Part shown: positions 24,801 to 37,525 of the stretch, in pieces
Numbering within the stretch: position 1 is the first letter of the stretch
Layout of the letters: the number at the start of each line of letters is the position of its first letter
From: Combretum micranthum
Taxonomy: Eukaryota; Streptophyta; Magnoliopsida; Myrtales; Combretaceae
Length of the DNA: 64,000 bases
NCBI GenBank assembly: GCA_024138025.1
Contig: JAMXBD010000169.1
Location: 434,001-498,000, forward strand
Reading direction: 5' to 3'
Position numbers and translations under genes: made by a program
The notes under the pieces: generated by a model
What the model saw: the letters and a program-made list of their open reading frames with translations, nothing else
Told to the model about the DNA's origin: nothing
The model's database searches: none

Positions 24801-27800
24801 TGCCATCGTGTTATTGATTATGTAAATACTATATGTCAAGGATCCTTTTTTTAATAATATTCGTATAGCACTAAAAAGTTTTATTTTACTTATGTTAATT
24901 TTGCAGCGGAAAAACTGTAATGATAATGAAATTAACAATATTATAACAATAACCTAAATAACAACAACAACAACAACATAAATATGCATGGTTCCGTGGA
25001 GGAGGTGTGTTGTCTTTTTTCTAGGAAATCTGATATTAACCAAAAAAAAAAAGAAAAAAAGAAAGTTTCATCATTTATGGTTGCTAATCAGTATGTTATT
25101 TTACAGGTTATGGACCCTTTAGTCAAATTAGTCATATTTATTATATTATATGCATGCCAATGTGAGATTCCTGTTTTCGGCATATGACTAATATGGTCGT
25201 TAACATTGTGATAGGTACATAAATATTTGATGTATTATAAAATTCTCAAACGAAAAGAAAATACCAGACATGAATACCAGACATGATGCATAGTAATTTT
25301 AATTTAATATTTTATAACATGATCCCCACTAATATTTGTCCCATCATTGTGAATATGTATATTAATAGGATACTAACATAAAAACCTTTACCATGACATT
25401 CCATTAATATAATTCCTTAATCAGTGTTTTGCAAGTACAAACTTTATGAATATTTAATTAACTATATGCATAAATTTGTCTTCATCCATGTATTAAAAAA
25501 TCAATAGGCTTCCACTGTAATTTAATTTGTGACAATATTTCCTTGTCATAGCATGAAATGTCTTGTTCAAAACTTTTGCCCCTTAGAGACCTGCTTTTAC
25601 AAATTAATTTCATAGATTTAGTATTCACTATTTAAAAATTCAATTTTTTAAATTATTGACATTTAATGAGCTTAAAAAGATAAGATTTCGAGTATTTAAA
25701 ATTAATCTACAAACTAAAATTTTCATCAAATAAAAAAAATTACGTGTTGTCTGATCCCGAATAACTGGTATATAAGTATCTAACAAGTGACTTAAAAAAA
25801 TGTAAATTTTTTTTTTTTTGAAATTGATACAATATTGTGGATGTTGCTATTTTTGTATTTTAGTTTACAATTGTTTATAAATGTTAACTTCTTTTTTGTA
25901 AATTTGATCAACTTTATGAATTTGGATGAAATTAGTGAAAATTATATATATATATACATATTATAATATGAAATTTTAGGATATTTAGGGGACAATTTAT
26001 AATTAATAAATTAAAAGATGGTAACCAATTAGGTTAATAGGATAGTCCTCGAACTCAATATCTCTTGTTCCTTTTTTCAAAAGAAAAATTGATTTTAAAA
26101 TCAATTTTACTGCAAATCAATAGCAAAATTAGGTATTTAATTTTTTCTTAATTTCAAACGGGTAGCGACTCCAAAATATATCTATTTTAAATTAAAAATT
26201 TCCATTACTTCTTAGTCAAGAATTTATGTCAAACAATTAGTATTTGATATAAATCGAATTAAAGGAAATTAGGCCCGATAATTATATAATATCTATCCTC
26301 GAATCTAAGCAATATTATATGTTTTAAGTTTCGATGGATTTCTATTGGGTATCCACAGATTAACGTTTCGTTTCTTCCCTTCTTCATTTTAAATTTTAAA
26401 TTTTTAGTTTTATACTTTCAATTTAAATAAATTTATACTAGTTAGATAAAAACAACATGTAAGATAATTTCATAAAAACACTCAAGTATAAGTTGCAACT
26501 TGTAACACAAATGAGTCAAATTAATAAAACAAACAATGTTTATCAAAAAACTAATATCGATGAAAAATCGATAATTTTATCCATAAATTAATTAAATAGA
26601 ATAAATATAAATATAATATAAATAAATTAATAATATTAATCAAATACACATACGATGCAAAATAAAAATTCCACAATATGAAGGGACAAAAATTACCAAA
26701 CCATTTTAACCGGAACAGTATCATATTATGAGTCGGATCGGATCATAAGACATATCAGGCTCCATGACCTATAGGCAGCCTAGACTGACCAAGCACGCAG
26801 GAAAGGCTAAAAATGTTACAGAAGGAGCAGAGCAGCACCGTAAATTCCAAATATTCCTTCTGAATACTTTCATTATGAAATTCAGAATGAATAGAATAAA
26901 AACATGAATAAAGTCAAAAACAATAAATAAATAGATAGATGTTAAGTTGTTAACCGTTACCTATAAGCACTTGATGATGAAAAATGAAAAAGGAAAAAGA
27001 AACACTTTTTTTTTTTTAAATAATTGGACTTGGATGATTCAATCAGTTATTAGTCAATAAATTACAAATATGAAATAGCTTTCAATTATCCTTTCAAATT
27101 TTCTTGATAGCTGAAGCAGGATTCGGTCCAATCAAACTATTTTAACTTTTATGTTGCATTTGATTTGACAGGAATATAATTAGTGTTCTATTTTCATTAT
27201 CCTAAAATAGTTATTTCTTATTTAATCATTTCACTTGAAGAATCTCATCAAAATCATTTTAAATTATTCTTTTTTTATAATCTTATTTCATTTTATTGAA
27301 TCAAACATGATGTTAAAAAATAAAATCAAATTTGATGTTATGAAATTCAACAGGATTTAAAATGCATCGACAACTTAATAAAAGTAAACTTAAACCAAAA
27401 AAAGATAAAAAGAGTAAAACTCTAAAGTTTCAAATTTTTAAAAAGCAATAATGTTATAATATTAAAAATAAAATATATGAGTCCAATACATATCTAAGGT
27501 CCCTATACAAAATAATTACTAATATACTGTTTGGATTAAATTAATTACCAATTTTCAGTTGCAAAATCGCATTTAAGAAACATGATATGCAATTTTATAC
27601 AAAAATCGCATGAAAGAATCACGATTTAATGTTTGACTACTGTCATAATATCGTAATTATTAATTGCGATATTGCTCTATACATCAAATATATATCGCGT
27701 TTTATAGTCTCGATATGCACGTGTATATCGTATTTTAAAAATGTGATATACATGGATTTACTGTTCACCGTATATCCTGTAATAAAATGCGATTTTAATG

Positions 27801-28155
27801 TGGTGTAAATTGGTAATTATTTTCATTTTGACCTTATTTAAGGAATTAATTTCAATTAGTATCTTAAACAAGAAATTAATTCAAATATATATTATATTAT
27901 CTTGATTGGATTATGATTTATACAAATCCATCTTAACCTCTCCCGCTCGTGAAACAGTAATATGATTTTTTAATAAATTATATAATTATTAAATTTATTT
28001 TTATTAGCTTACTAACCTGTGATAGATATAAATAAACGAAACTTCAATAAAACAAAATAAAATAAATACGATGTGCACTGTTTGTTGTTGTCTGGCCAGT
28101 GTAAACATCGGAGCCTTTGGATCCGAATGTCGATTGGCGACGAATATAAATATAT
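24801..28155. other. AT-rich intergenic sequence with a weak inverted-repeat element
   Basis: No gene is visible. About 27510-27860 carries TTAATTACCAATTTT near its left end and AAATTGGTAATTATTT near its right end in inverted orientation, enclosing repeated ATCGCATTT/GCGATTTTA motifs, as in a worn MITE. The rest is low-complexity. A 13-bp direct repeat (GAATACCAGACAT type) lies at about 25262-25290. Confidence 0.4.
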
Positions 28156-28165
28156 TATATATAAG
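28156..28165 (+). promoter_or_regulatory. Probable TATA box of the QUA2-like gene
   Basis: TATATATAAG, about 170 bp upstream of the inferred leader-intron donor. It is followed by a pyrimidine-rich stretch and AAACCCTAACACCC (28315-28330), typical of plant transcript leaders. Inferred from position only. Confidence 0.45.
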
Positions 28166-28333
28166 TATTAACTGCACTCTAATTTCACATTACCCATTTT
28201 TGGCATCTTCATCTCCCGCTGTATCTGTGTCTTTCTTAACCAGAAAAAAGTCACCCCGTTTCGCTATCAAATCCACAGGGGGGAAAAAAAAAAGCTGTTA
28301 AAATTTTTCTTCTCAAACCCTAACACCCAAATT

Positions 28334-28745
28334 GTAAGTTCGTTATTTTTGTTTTTCCCACCCTTCTATTTTTGGACGAATTTCCTTTTTTGCTGCATTC
28401 AAAGCTTAAAAAGTTAGTTGATTTATGCTTGTGTATTTTATTAATTCGTTTTCTGTTAATGCTGATCTGATCCGGGATTGTTTTGATTTTTCTGCTTTGC
28501 GAGATCCGTGCATTGATGTGAGTTTTCTTGCCCGCATTGTGTTTGTTTCCAGAGAAAATGTAACGGGGAAATGGGAATTTGGAATCTTGTGGTAGTTTTA
28601 GAGTGTATCTTTTGGCAATTTCTATTCTTTCTTTTGGGGTTTATTGGATTGTGGTTTCGGGTGAGGTTAATGATGTTTTGTGGAGCTAATTGTGTTGTTT
28701 TGTTATGATTGCTTGATGATTCATTGACTTTCTGTTTTTGTGCAG
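28334..28745 (+). other. Probable 5'UTR intron of the QUA2-like gene
   Basis: A consensus donor GTAAGTTCG at 28334 and acceptor TTTTTGTGCAG ending at 28745 bracket a T-rich 412-bp segment between a CT-rich leader and the main leader. Leader introns are common in plant genes of this class. Not provable without transcripts. Confidence 0.55.
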
Positions 28746-28781
28746 ATCGACATTGACCTGAATTGGAGTTGATATCAGCTG

Positions 28782-28856
28782 ATGTTTCATATGCATTGTA
28801 TGAAAAGTTGGTATGAAACACCAGCATTACGAGGGGTTTCGTACGTGTTGAGTTAG
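28782..28856 (+). CDS. Upstream ORF 1 in the leader (24 codons)
   Basis: ATG at 28782 lies in the second leader exon and reads MFHMHCMKSWYETPALRGVS and a few more residues to TAG at 28854. It lies 276 nt upstream of the main start. No peptide function is known to me. It would be expected to lower translation of the main frame if the leader is as inferred. Confidence 0.4.
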   Translation: MFHMHCMKSWYETPALRGVSYVLS

Positions 28857-28965
28857 TTGATCCGACGCACTGGTGAAAAGCTTTCAGCAACCTGATCTGG
28901 ATTATTGGAGGGGCAGTTGCTTATCGTGAAATTATTCTGTGAATTGTGCCGTATTTTGATTGATC

Positions 28966-28995
28966 ATGTGGGAGTTTCGGAAAGTACAAGGGTAG
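28966..28995 (+). CDS. Upstream ORF 2 in the leader (9 codons)
   Basis: ATG at 28966 reads MWEFRKVQG then TAG. It is a very short leader frame, non-overlapping with the main CDS. Confidence 0.35.
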   Translation: MWEFRKVQG

Positions 28996-29028
28996 TGGGC
29001 GGTCAATTTGTTGAAGGAATTTATCGTC

Positions 29029-29085
29029 ATGATAGGTTATATCTGTAGTTTTCAGAGAATAAGGTTGAGGATATTGGTCATCTAG
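29029..29085 (+). CDS. Upstream ORF 3 in the leader (18 codons)
   Basis: ATG at 29029 reads MIGYICSFQRIRLRILVI and ends TAG at 29083-29085, 47 nt before the main ATG. The three leader frames follow one another without overlap. Confidence 0.35.
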   Translation: MIGYICSFQRIRLRILVI

Positions 29086-29132
29086 TTCACATATAGCTGA
29101 ATTAATTGAAGGGTTTTTGGTAAAATTTGGAC

Positions 29133-32100
29133 ATGAGAAGCCCCTGGTTGAGTAAACTTTCTCTTGTTTTCGGCCCTAGACCGCCACTGAGTTGGGTGCT
29201 CTTGTGCCTCATTAGTGTCCTTGCACTAATATCTGTACTGGGATCATCTTCTTCTAATTCATTTGATCCAGTGCCTACAACACAAGTACCAGATATATAC
29301 ACGAATTATAGAAGGCTAAAGGAGCAAGCTGCTGTTGATTATTTGGAACTAAGGTCCCTTTCACAGGGTGCTAACCGGCAGAAGGAGCTTAGCCTTTGTG
29401 GCAAAGAAAGGGAGAGTTTTGTTCCATGTTACAATGTTACGGCAAATTTATTATCTGGGTACAAAGATGGGGAAGAATTTGATCGGCATTGTGAGCTATC
29501 GACAGAAGCAGACCATTGCATTGTTCGCCCTCCAAAAGAATATAAGAGCCCTCTTCGGTGGCCTGCTGGTAGAGATGTGATATGGAATGGAAATGTGAAG
29601 ATCACAAAAGATCAGTTTCTTTCATCTGGAAGCATGACTAAACGGTCCGTTCTCTAGTTAGTCCTGTGCTGTCAATTAAGCAAACTCACTCGATCTGCTT
29701 AATTTACCCCAGCTCTCTGTATTGGAAAACCACTTAGAAATTAAAATTTTGTGCTAATTGTTCCTCCTTGTATGCAATACTTTGTGGAATAATATGTTGA
29801 CTTTCTGTTTGCATTTTGTTAAATTATGTAGGATGATGCTGCTAGAAGAGAATCAGATTGCATTTCACTCTGATGATGGCTCAGTCTTTGATGGTGTCAA
29901 AGATTATTCTCGCCAACTTGCAGAGATGTTAGGATTAGGAAGTGACACTGAATTCATTCAAGCCGGTGTAAGTCTTCCTTGTGTTTCACTGGTTCTAATT
30001 ACAGGATGGTTTCCACTTCCTGTCTCAATGGGTGATAGCTTGTCAGTCTAGGAGCATATTTCTATTGTTTAACTATATACTGTAGTTAGTTTTCTTATTC
30101 CTACATTTAGTCCTTTATTATTATTATTTTTTTTCTTAGGAGTGATATGAATTTGGCCCCAGAAAAAGGCAGTTATATGAATGACGATGGTTTATTTCGT
30201 TTACTGTTTTGTACAGGTCCGCACCGTACTGGACATTGGCTGTGGTTTTGGTAGTTTTGGGGCTCATCTTCTTTCCTTGAATATAATGCCTCTCTGCATT
30301 GCGGCATATGAGGCCACTGGTAGTCAAGTTCAGCTGGCCCTTGAGAGAGGTCTTCCAGCTATGATTGGCAATTTCATTTCCAAGCAACTTCCATATCCAT
30401 CGCTATCATTTGACATGGTTCATTGTGCTCAATGTGGCATCATCTGGGATGAGAAAGGTACTCTAAATCTAAGAGTGTTTTGATTAGCATATCTTTATCG
30501 GTCTTTTTATTTGGTTCGAAGCAGTACTTTCATAGAATATATTTGTATCTTCCTTGCTTCAATTATCTTCAGTCCTTCTAACAAATAAAATGAATAATTC
30601 AAATGCTATATTTAACATTTTTCAATATAGTTTAAATTACCTTGGATGGTTGTTCTCTCGGGTTGAAAAGAATGTCTGGACTTATTTGGTTTCAAATCCT
30701 GGGACAGCTCTGCTCACAACGGGGCAGGGAATGCACGTGTTGAATTTTGAATAATGCTGCTAAATCAGCAAAATTGAAAGTAAAACTTTGATCATTCTGT
30801 GTAGTTGGAATCTGTTGCTCCCATTGCTAATGTCTGAAACTTTGTTTTCCAATTAATGGAGGTACTAAAATGACACCACTGAACAAAATAGATGAAGTGG
30901 TGAGATGACATCGGAGTCAATGGGGACATAGACATTGTTAAGAAACTTATGGTGTGATCTCAGATGTTAATGTTGTATTCATAGAAATGATTACTTATTA
31001 CATGATGTTTGAAGAATTCTCCAATGGTACAGTAATCTTTCCTCTCTGGCATAAATTAAGCTGTTTTATGAAGATACCTATGACATGTTGTGAAACAGAT
31101 GGGATGTTTCTTTTGGAAATGAATCGAGTACTGAAACCTGGAGGGTACTTTGTTTTAACTTCTCCCACCTTTAAGGCACAAGGGATTGCATCCAATAGGA
31201 ATAATAGAGACATGTCTAATCCCATAGAGACATGCACAGAGAAAATTTGTTGGACTCTTCTGACTCAGCAGGATGAATCTTTCGTCTGGCAGAAAACCAC
31301 AGATTTGCATTGCTACAAATCTCGGTAAGTTTAAACGGAATGCTCTCTTGATATTTCTGAAATTATCTCTTATGGCTGATAATGTATTTCTATGTCCTTC
31401 CTTTGCTTCCATTACAGTAAGCATGCTTCTATCCCACTTTGTAAAGAAGATGACCCCCAGCCTTATTATCAACCACTTGTCTCGTGCATAAGTGGAATTT
31501 CCAAAAAGCGTTGGTCTCCCATTCAGAATAGATCATCTACCCAGTTATCTGCAGCTGAGCTTGAGATTCATGGAAAGTATTGTTCTTGACATGTCATTCT
31601 TCCCATGTTGTTTTGTCCAATATCTTTTTTCACTTAAAGGTGGTTAAAGCATAGAATGCTGAAGTGATTTTAATCCCTATGCCACTGCAGGACTCTATCC
31701 TGAAGAGCTCTCTGAGGACCAACAATTTTGGAAATCATCTTTGAAAAATGTCTGGTCTCTTCTCACTCCTTTGATATTCTCAGACCATCCAAAAAGGCCT
31801 GGAGAGGAAGACCCGCTACCACCATATAACATGATCCGTAATGTAATGGATATGAATGCTCGTTATGGGAGTTTGAACCATGCTTTCCTGGAGGAGGAGA
31901 AGTCAGTTTGGGTTATGAATGTTGTTCCTATTGGTGTTCGTAATACCCTTCCTCTGATACTTGATCAAGGTTATGCTGGTGTTCTACATGACTGGTAAGT
32001 TATCAGTTGTGCTCCTGCAGTTTTGATTAAGAGTATCCCTGCTTAGTTTTCCATCATAACAATAATTGGATTTTCAAATTTCATCCTTCAGGTGTGAACC

Positions 32101-32648
32101 ATTCCCAACGTATCCTCGAACATATGATATGCTTTTTGCAAATGATCTCATTTCACATCTCAGTACAAAGAAGTGCAGTATGATGGACGTATTGTTGGAG
32201 ATGGATAGAATCACACGGCCTGAGGTATAGACTTCTTCATGATCTTCCAACTTTATGCATGGTGTTAATTTGACGCAACACATGTTTGATTATATACCTT
32301 TAAGGACAAAAAGAGAAAAGGGGAATTCTTAAGTTTTCTTTCTGATTTCCTATGAGAGTCCCCAATGGTGCTTATATGCTTCAATTCTTCATTTTTTTTT
32401 TTTTTTTTTTTGTAATTTCGAGTTTATTCTGATTTTTGTTTACTTGTTGCTTTAAAAGTACTAATGCAATGATTATTGTCTGAAATCATGATAACTAGGG
32501 ATGGATAGTTATTTCTGATAAAATGGGGACCATAGAGATGGCAAGAATGCTTGCTACCCAAATTCGTTGGGAAGCAAGAGTGATTGACCTTCAAAATGGC
32601 AGCGACCAACGTCTTCTTGTATGTCAAAAACCGTTTGTGAGAAAGTGA
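29133..32648 (+). CDS. QUL2: QUA2-like putative pectin methyltransferase (QUL1/QUL2, PMT4/PMT5 type)
   Basis: Eight exons: 29133-29644, 29832-29967, 30217-30457, 31099-31324, 31418-31572, 31691-31994, 32092-32224, 32499-32648. They join in frame to 618 residues, close to the roughly 600 of Arabidopsis QUL1/QUL2. This is a type II membrane protein: a short N-terminus (MRSPWLSKLSLVFGPRPP), one transmembrane helix at about residues 19-36, then a lumenal S-adenosylmethionine methyltransferase (PMT/DUF248). Motif I, VLDIGCGFGSFGAHL, lies near residue 220; ALERGLPAMIG and LPYPSLSFDMVHC follow, then EMNRVLKPGGYFVLTSP and, late, NVMDMNARYGSLNHAF and WCEPFPTYPRTYD. QUA2 acts in the Golgi on homogalacturonan methylation and cell adhesion; the same role here is inferred. 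Start: the first ATG that gives the MRSPWLSK N-terminus. All introns are GT-AG except intron 5, whose donor is GA. Choosing QUL2 over QUL1 is a guess. Confidence 0.92.
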
Positions 32649-35263
32649 TCTGTCTACATGAACAAAGAAGTTGCATCAAAGGACTTCATATCGTTTTGAC
32701 AGAGGTATCATTTATCCTTACTTGATAATCCTCGTCTAAAGAATGTTTTAGTCCCATGTGTGATTGGTTGAGATTCTTGACACTTAAAGATAATCCTCAT
32801 TTAAAATTATGCTTTGCTTTAGGAGGAGCATGAATTGGTTGGTTAAATCCTTGTGGAACATGCGTCGGATCTGACCTATGAGATAGTCTTGATACTGCAT
32901 ATGATGGGGGCGTTGAAGCTGTAAATTAGGGGGCTTGCTGCAGCCAGTAGCTGACGGTTAATCTTTACATGGCATGTGTAGCAATTCTTTCAACGAATTA
33001 TTTTGTGATTTTTAATTAGATTTTTCATTTTTTGATTCAATTTTGATATTGTGATCTATTTCTTTGTAAACAACATTCATCCTTGTGAACAGCTAGCATG
33101 GTGAAGAAGTCATGGATAGTATGAGTAAATATATATATATATATATGTAGCCTCAAGTTCTATTTTCTTTTTGTGTCTCAGCTTCTCTCTGCCACTCTTG
33201 CGAGAGAATACTTGAAAAAAACATTCTGTGAGAAGTGCATCCCAGGAGACGAGACTGGGCAGGTGTATCTGGTACGATTATTAATTGATGTACAATGTTA
33301 TCCTTTACCATGTATTCTCAAGCAACCCATCCGATGAAATCAAAACGATATAATTGATAAGGATAATAAGAGAAATGACATCAACTTTTTTCTCCTTTCG
33401 GGACCAATGGCGGCCGTATGTCTCCCTGGCAGCTCCAAAATTATGCGTACAGCATTTGCCAATATCTAGAAAGTAAATGCTTGCACATGGCTGAGCTAAT
33501 CCATGACAAGTTAGTTTTGCAAAAATTGACAAACAACTGGCCCGACTTTCTGAGAAGAAAACAAAAAAAAAAAAAAAATGAAGAGCTAATGCTTTCTCCT
33601 CTATTCCCTCCAATTGTCAACATCTCTTAATACTACTTGTGGAAACTTCCTCGCTTTTAATTTACTTCTTCCGTCTACTAAATATCCAAACAAGTGAGGA
33701 TCTTCTCTCTCTTCTCTCCCTCCTCTTTTTTTTTTTTTTTTAACTCTCTATTCTTAAGGCTAGTCATATTGTAATTATATGGATGGTTACAGTGTCTTTA
33801 TTTCAACCAAAGGGATAAAAGAAATCTAGATTTTTTTCATATATGCTATAATAAACAAACTGTCTAATTTAATTGTAATAATCTTTAAATTATGCAGTTA
33901 TTAGGGAATTACAATGCCAAATAATTGTAAGGCAAAATTTGGGCAGGTCACAAGGTTTTTTTTTTTTTTTGCCCTTTTTTATACTGTTCGAAACTATAAA
34001 TGGTGTCTAACGATCGAACAAAATCACGTTAGAAAAATATCAAGATATTTATTTTTATTTATTTTTTGTTGGCAACCACTATTAGAGGCTGTCACTACCA
34101 TCATTTTAAACTACCATCTCTCCGAAGGCCAAAAAAAAAAAAAAAAACTACCATATCTCCAGAGAAGTAATTATAAGTTTTAAAGACTTTTTCTTTTTTT
34201 TTTGGCCGAAAATTATAAGCTTTTGACATGGCATGGTAACATTTGACAACTATGAAACTTTTGTTTTAGTAGAACAAATAAATCCTTAATTACATGTAAA
34301 TAGCAAAAAATGCAATTGTCAAACAATTCGAGCCACTTGTAAATGATCATCAATCCATGGATGCAGTTGATTTTTTTTTTTTTTTTAATCCCCTTTGGCC
34401 AGATGCAGTTTAAAGCTTTAAAAAAATATTTTCCGGACTGTTTTAATATCTATTCAAGGTTTGCCACCCATTTGCTTAATATATAACTCTGGTAGTGAAT
34501 AACCATGTACCCTATCGCGGCATTTTGAAGTGTTGTAGCATGATTGCGGGGGATAAGGAATAAAGAATGCAATTAAAAACGATTAAAAAACCAAACTTTC
34601 GAAAAATTTTCCACCTATACCGTATTTAAAATCTTATATAGACACGATTTTAATATAGCACCACGAAACTCTCTGCTAAATGCACGATTTCAATTACCCT
34701 ATTTCTGAATATCTGATTTTCCAAAACCTTTTATTTTATTTACTTTTTTTTTTTTTGGGTTTAATCTGCAGTTGACTCTTTAACCCCAAGATTGCGATTG
34801 TGGTTGCTTTGCCCCTTCTATTTTTTTTTTTAATTCTCATAATCCTCTTTTCCATTAGTTATTAAATATGAAGTTATGATTAAATAATCGTATAAATTCT
34901 TACCGATAATTTATTAAGAGTGAAAGTAAGTTAAACTTGGATAAAAATACAACTGGCCAACCGGGCCTACAGTTAACTAGTTGCAGCTTGCCAGAAAATC
35001 ATGTTTCCAATTTTTCTCATCTTCCACCGTTCCCGGAAAAGGCAAACAGACATGCACGATCCTTATTCACACATTACAATGATTACATTAGTGGGTGCCA
35101 AACATTCGATTCGTATGCAACCAATGATGACGATTGAACCGGACAAACAACAATATGACCGCTCCACCCAAAATATGCGACAGACCGGAGCTACCTATAT
35201 CAGATCCCGAACCATGGAGCTATAACAGTAATTTAAAATTATAGTAGATATATTGCAACAAGA
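32649..35263. other. 3' flank of the QUA2-like gene and AT-rich intergenic sequence
   Basis: The first 300-400 bp are T-rich and probably contain the 3'UTR and poly(A) site, though no single AATAAA can be chosen. Poly-A/T runs and (AT)n at 33127-33147 follow. About 34930-35225 is a balanced-composition patch (AACTGGCCAACCGGGCC, ACCGGACAAACAACAATATG) with short open frames that resemble no family; it could be a relic of something unrecognised. Confidence 0.45.
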
Positions 35264-37525
35264 TTGGAATTTATTTAATATTACCAAAGGTATAACCAAT
35301 CTTTGTCCATTTAGTCTCCTGCTGATATTTTGTAAGAGCAAGAGGTAGACAAATTCTTAATACAACTATTTCCAGTACTACCCTCAACTACAAGTATTGG
35401 AAAATTTTATAGTCCTATTGCGGCTACAATGAGATCGGTTCTGTTATCTTATTTAATGATTTAAATCTATTTTAACTGTGATTAAAGTCCTTAAATTTTC
35501 TATACTATTTTTTATAATTAATTTCATTATGATATTAGTGACGATATAGTCATATAATGGGATTGTAGAAGTTTCCAAAGATATAATACATAAAAAAAGA
35601 AAATAATTTGTAATTAGTATGTGAGATAGCATATAAAATCTTACTTTATGTGCTAGATTAAAATAACTAACCTATAGATACTATGTGTGAAACTATACAT
35701 AGGACACTTCCTGATAGGTAATGGAAAACTAATCAACCATTCCATTTTCTTGCAATATTATATGTAGGTCTAAAGATTCAATTGCAAGTTTGCACGAATA
35801 AGGATGATTTAGAGAGCAACATGTCCAAAAATATTTAATAGGTAGTACACAACATATGTAGGAAACCACCAATAATACTTTGATCCGTGGAAAAGATAGC
35901 AAATAGTTTTTAAAATAATTACAATCCGTGATTTATGAATAAGGTTATGTGTTAAAAAATAATTGATATGTACTCACCACATGTGTATTACACATGTTAT
36001 GTATTACTTACTGAAGTCTTTCTTGAAACATAGGGAGGAGGGATAGGCAATTGCAACAGGCTCTAATGCATATATGAGAGTGAAAAAGTTGTAAAGATTC
36101 AAACTTGACTATAATTTGTGAAGTAAAAGTGATTGATTCTAAAATCCAGTAGCATAATGACATATTTCCAAAATTTCCTTCTTAAGTGAAGAGGAACTAA
36201 GGTTATTCATAGACTTTGGTTTTTTCGATGCTGTCTATTAGATTGCATAGATAATTGACGACCAAGATAAGTCCTTTTCATAGTGAATATTAAAGTGGGC
36301 CCCTTGTGAATACAAACGTATTAGTATTTTTTTTTAAGTAAACGAGTCTTACTAAGAAAGATTGGAATTAAACAAATTAATTCCAACAAGTCTTACTCCA
36401 AACTAATAATGTTAATTCTTCTTTAATAATCTCAAATTACTGTGTTTTAATCCTAGGTCATTTTAACAAATAAAGTCAAATCCAAGCTATTATTTGACTT
36501 AAAGCCCCAAATCATTTTAAGCCATCTACATTTTAATACATAATACTGCTATGGCATGAATAGGTCATTTAGGAACTAAAAGAACAACAAGATTAAAACT
36601 ATTATTTCGATTTTGCCAGCAACAACTTGCCCTTAAGTTATTTTTCTTTGGAAAGAGAAGTGTCTTTGGGTGATAAAAGATAGGGAAAAAGAAAAGAAAA
36701 GAAAAAGAAAAACACATATCTTTTCCTAATAAATTTAAGCTTTCAATTATTATGTGAATTAATCAACAACTTCCCTTTGAAGCTATATATTAATACAATA
36801 ATAGCATTATGAGTAACTATATGCTAATTTATTAAAATATATTATGTGTATCTTATATTTGATATATATATATATATATATTTATATATCGGACAACATA
36901 TTATAAAAAGAACATTAATTTACTAGTATCATAGAGAAAAGGGGATTTACTATAATCAATCCAAGTCAATTTTGCTTTAATATTTGTTAGAGTCGGATTC
37001 TTTTACCTCACAATACAATAATAGCATATTCACTTGATATGAATAGCTATTTATTACTTCTGCATTCTACATAAAGTGCTATTAAGATGTTCACTTGAGA
37101 TGAATAACAATTCATAACAAATTTTATTACATAAAATGATGAATAGCAATTTATGTTCTCACATTCATGAATTGTCATTCAATAATTTATTTTCAACTTT
37201 GTCATAAATACCCATGTATTGAAAATATCATCCATACAATATCTTCTCTCAGTAATAAATATAATGGTATTAAAATATTTACCTCTTATCCCAATAATTA
37301 CTTCTATATATATATATATTTTACTTTTATACCAAAGTGAACATTGTAATAACCATTACAAGCATATTATATTCCCATTGAATTTGGGTAATAAGTGTTA
37401 ATAAAGCACAAACAATTTCTAACAAAATAAAGTAATGTGGAAACTAATTTGATAGGATTAAAATCACGAATAGAAAATACAAAACTAACACAATACATGA
37501 TAAACAAATAATATTGTTCTCTCTC
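35264..37525. repeat. Copy A of a large direct duplication
   Basis: Copy A aligns with copy B (37692-46990) in two long blocks. 35280-36290 matches 37698-38671, sharing GTCCATTTAGTCT and CTGATATTTTGTAAGAG. 36360-36990 and 37390-37525 match 46260-46990, sharing CAAGATTAAAA and TTTTGCCAGCAACAAC. The minus strand of the first block has TATAAATA followed by a pyrimidine-rich leader near 36200, so these may be remnants of an LTR-type or promoter sequence. No coding capacity. About 37020-37390 in copy A has no partner in B. Confidence 0.75.

Noticed and set aside
28456..28890. 144-codon open frame on the minus strand
   Set aside because: It is antisense to the leader and leader intron of the QUA2-like gene, is low-complexity (Asn/Lys/Gln-rich) and matches no family.
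31155..31472. 105-codon minus-strand frame
   Set aside because: Shadow of exons 4 and 5 of the methyltransferase gene.
34937..35225. Overlapping 66- and 74-codon plus-strand frames
   Set aside because: No motif, no splice context and no similarity I recognise; kept only as a composition anomaly.
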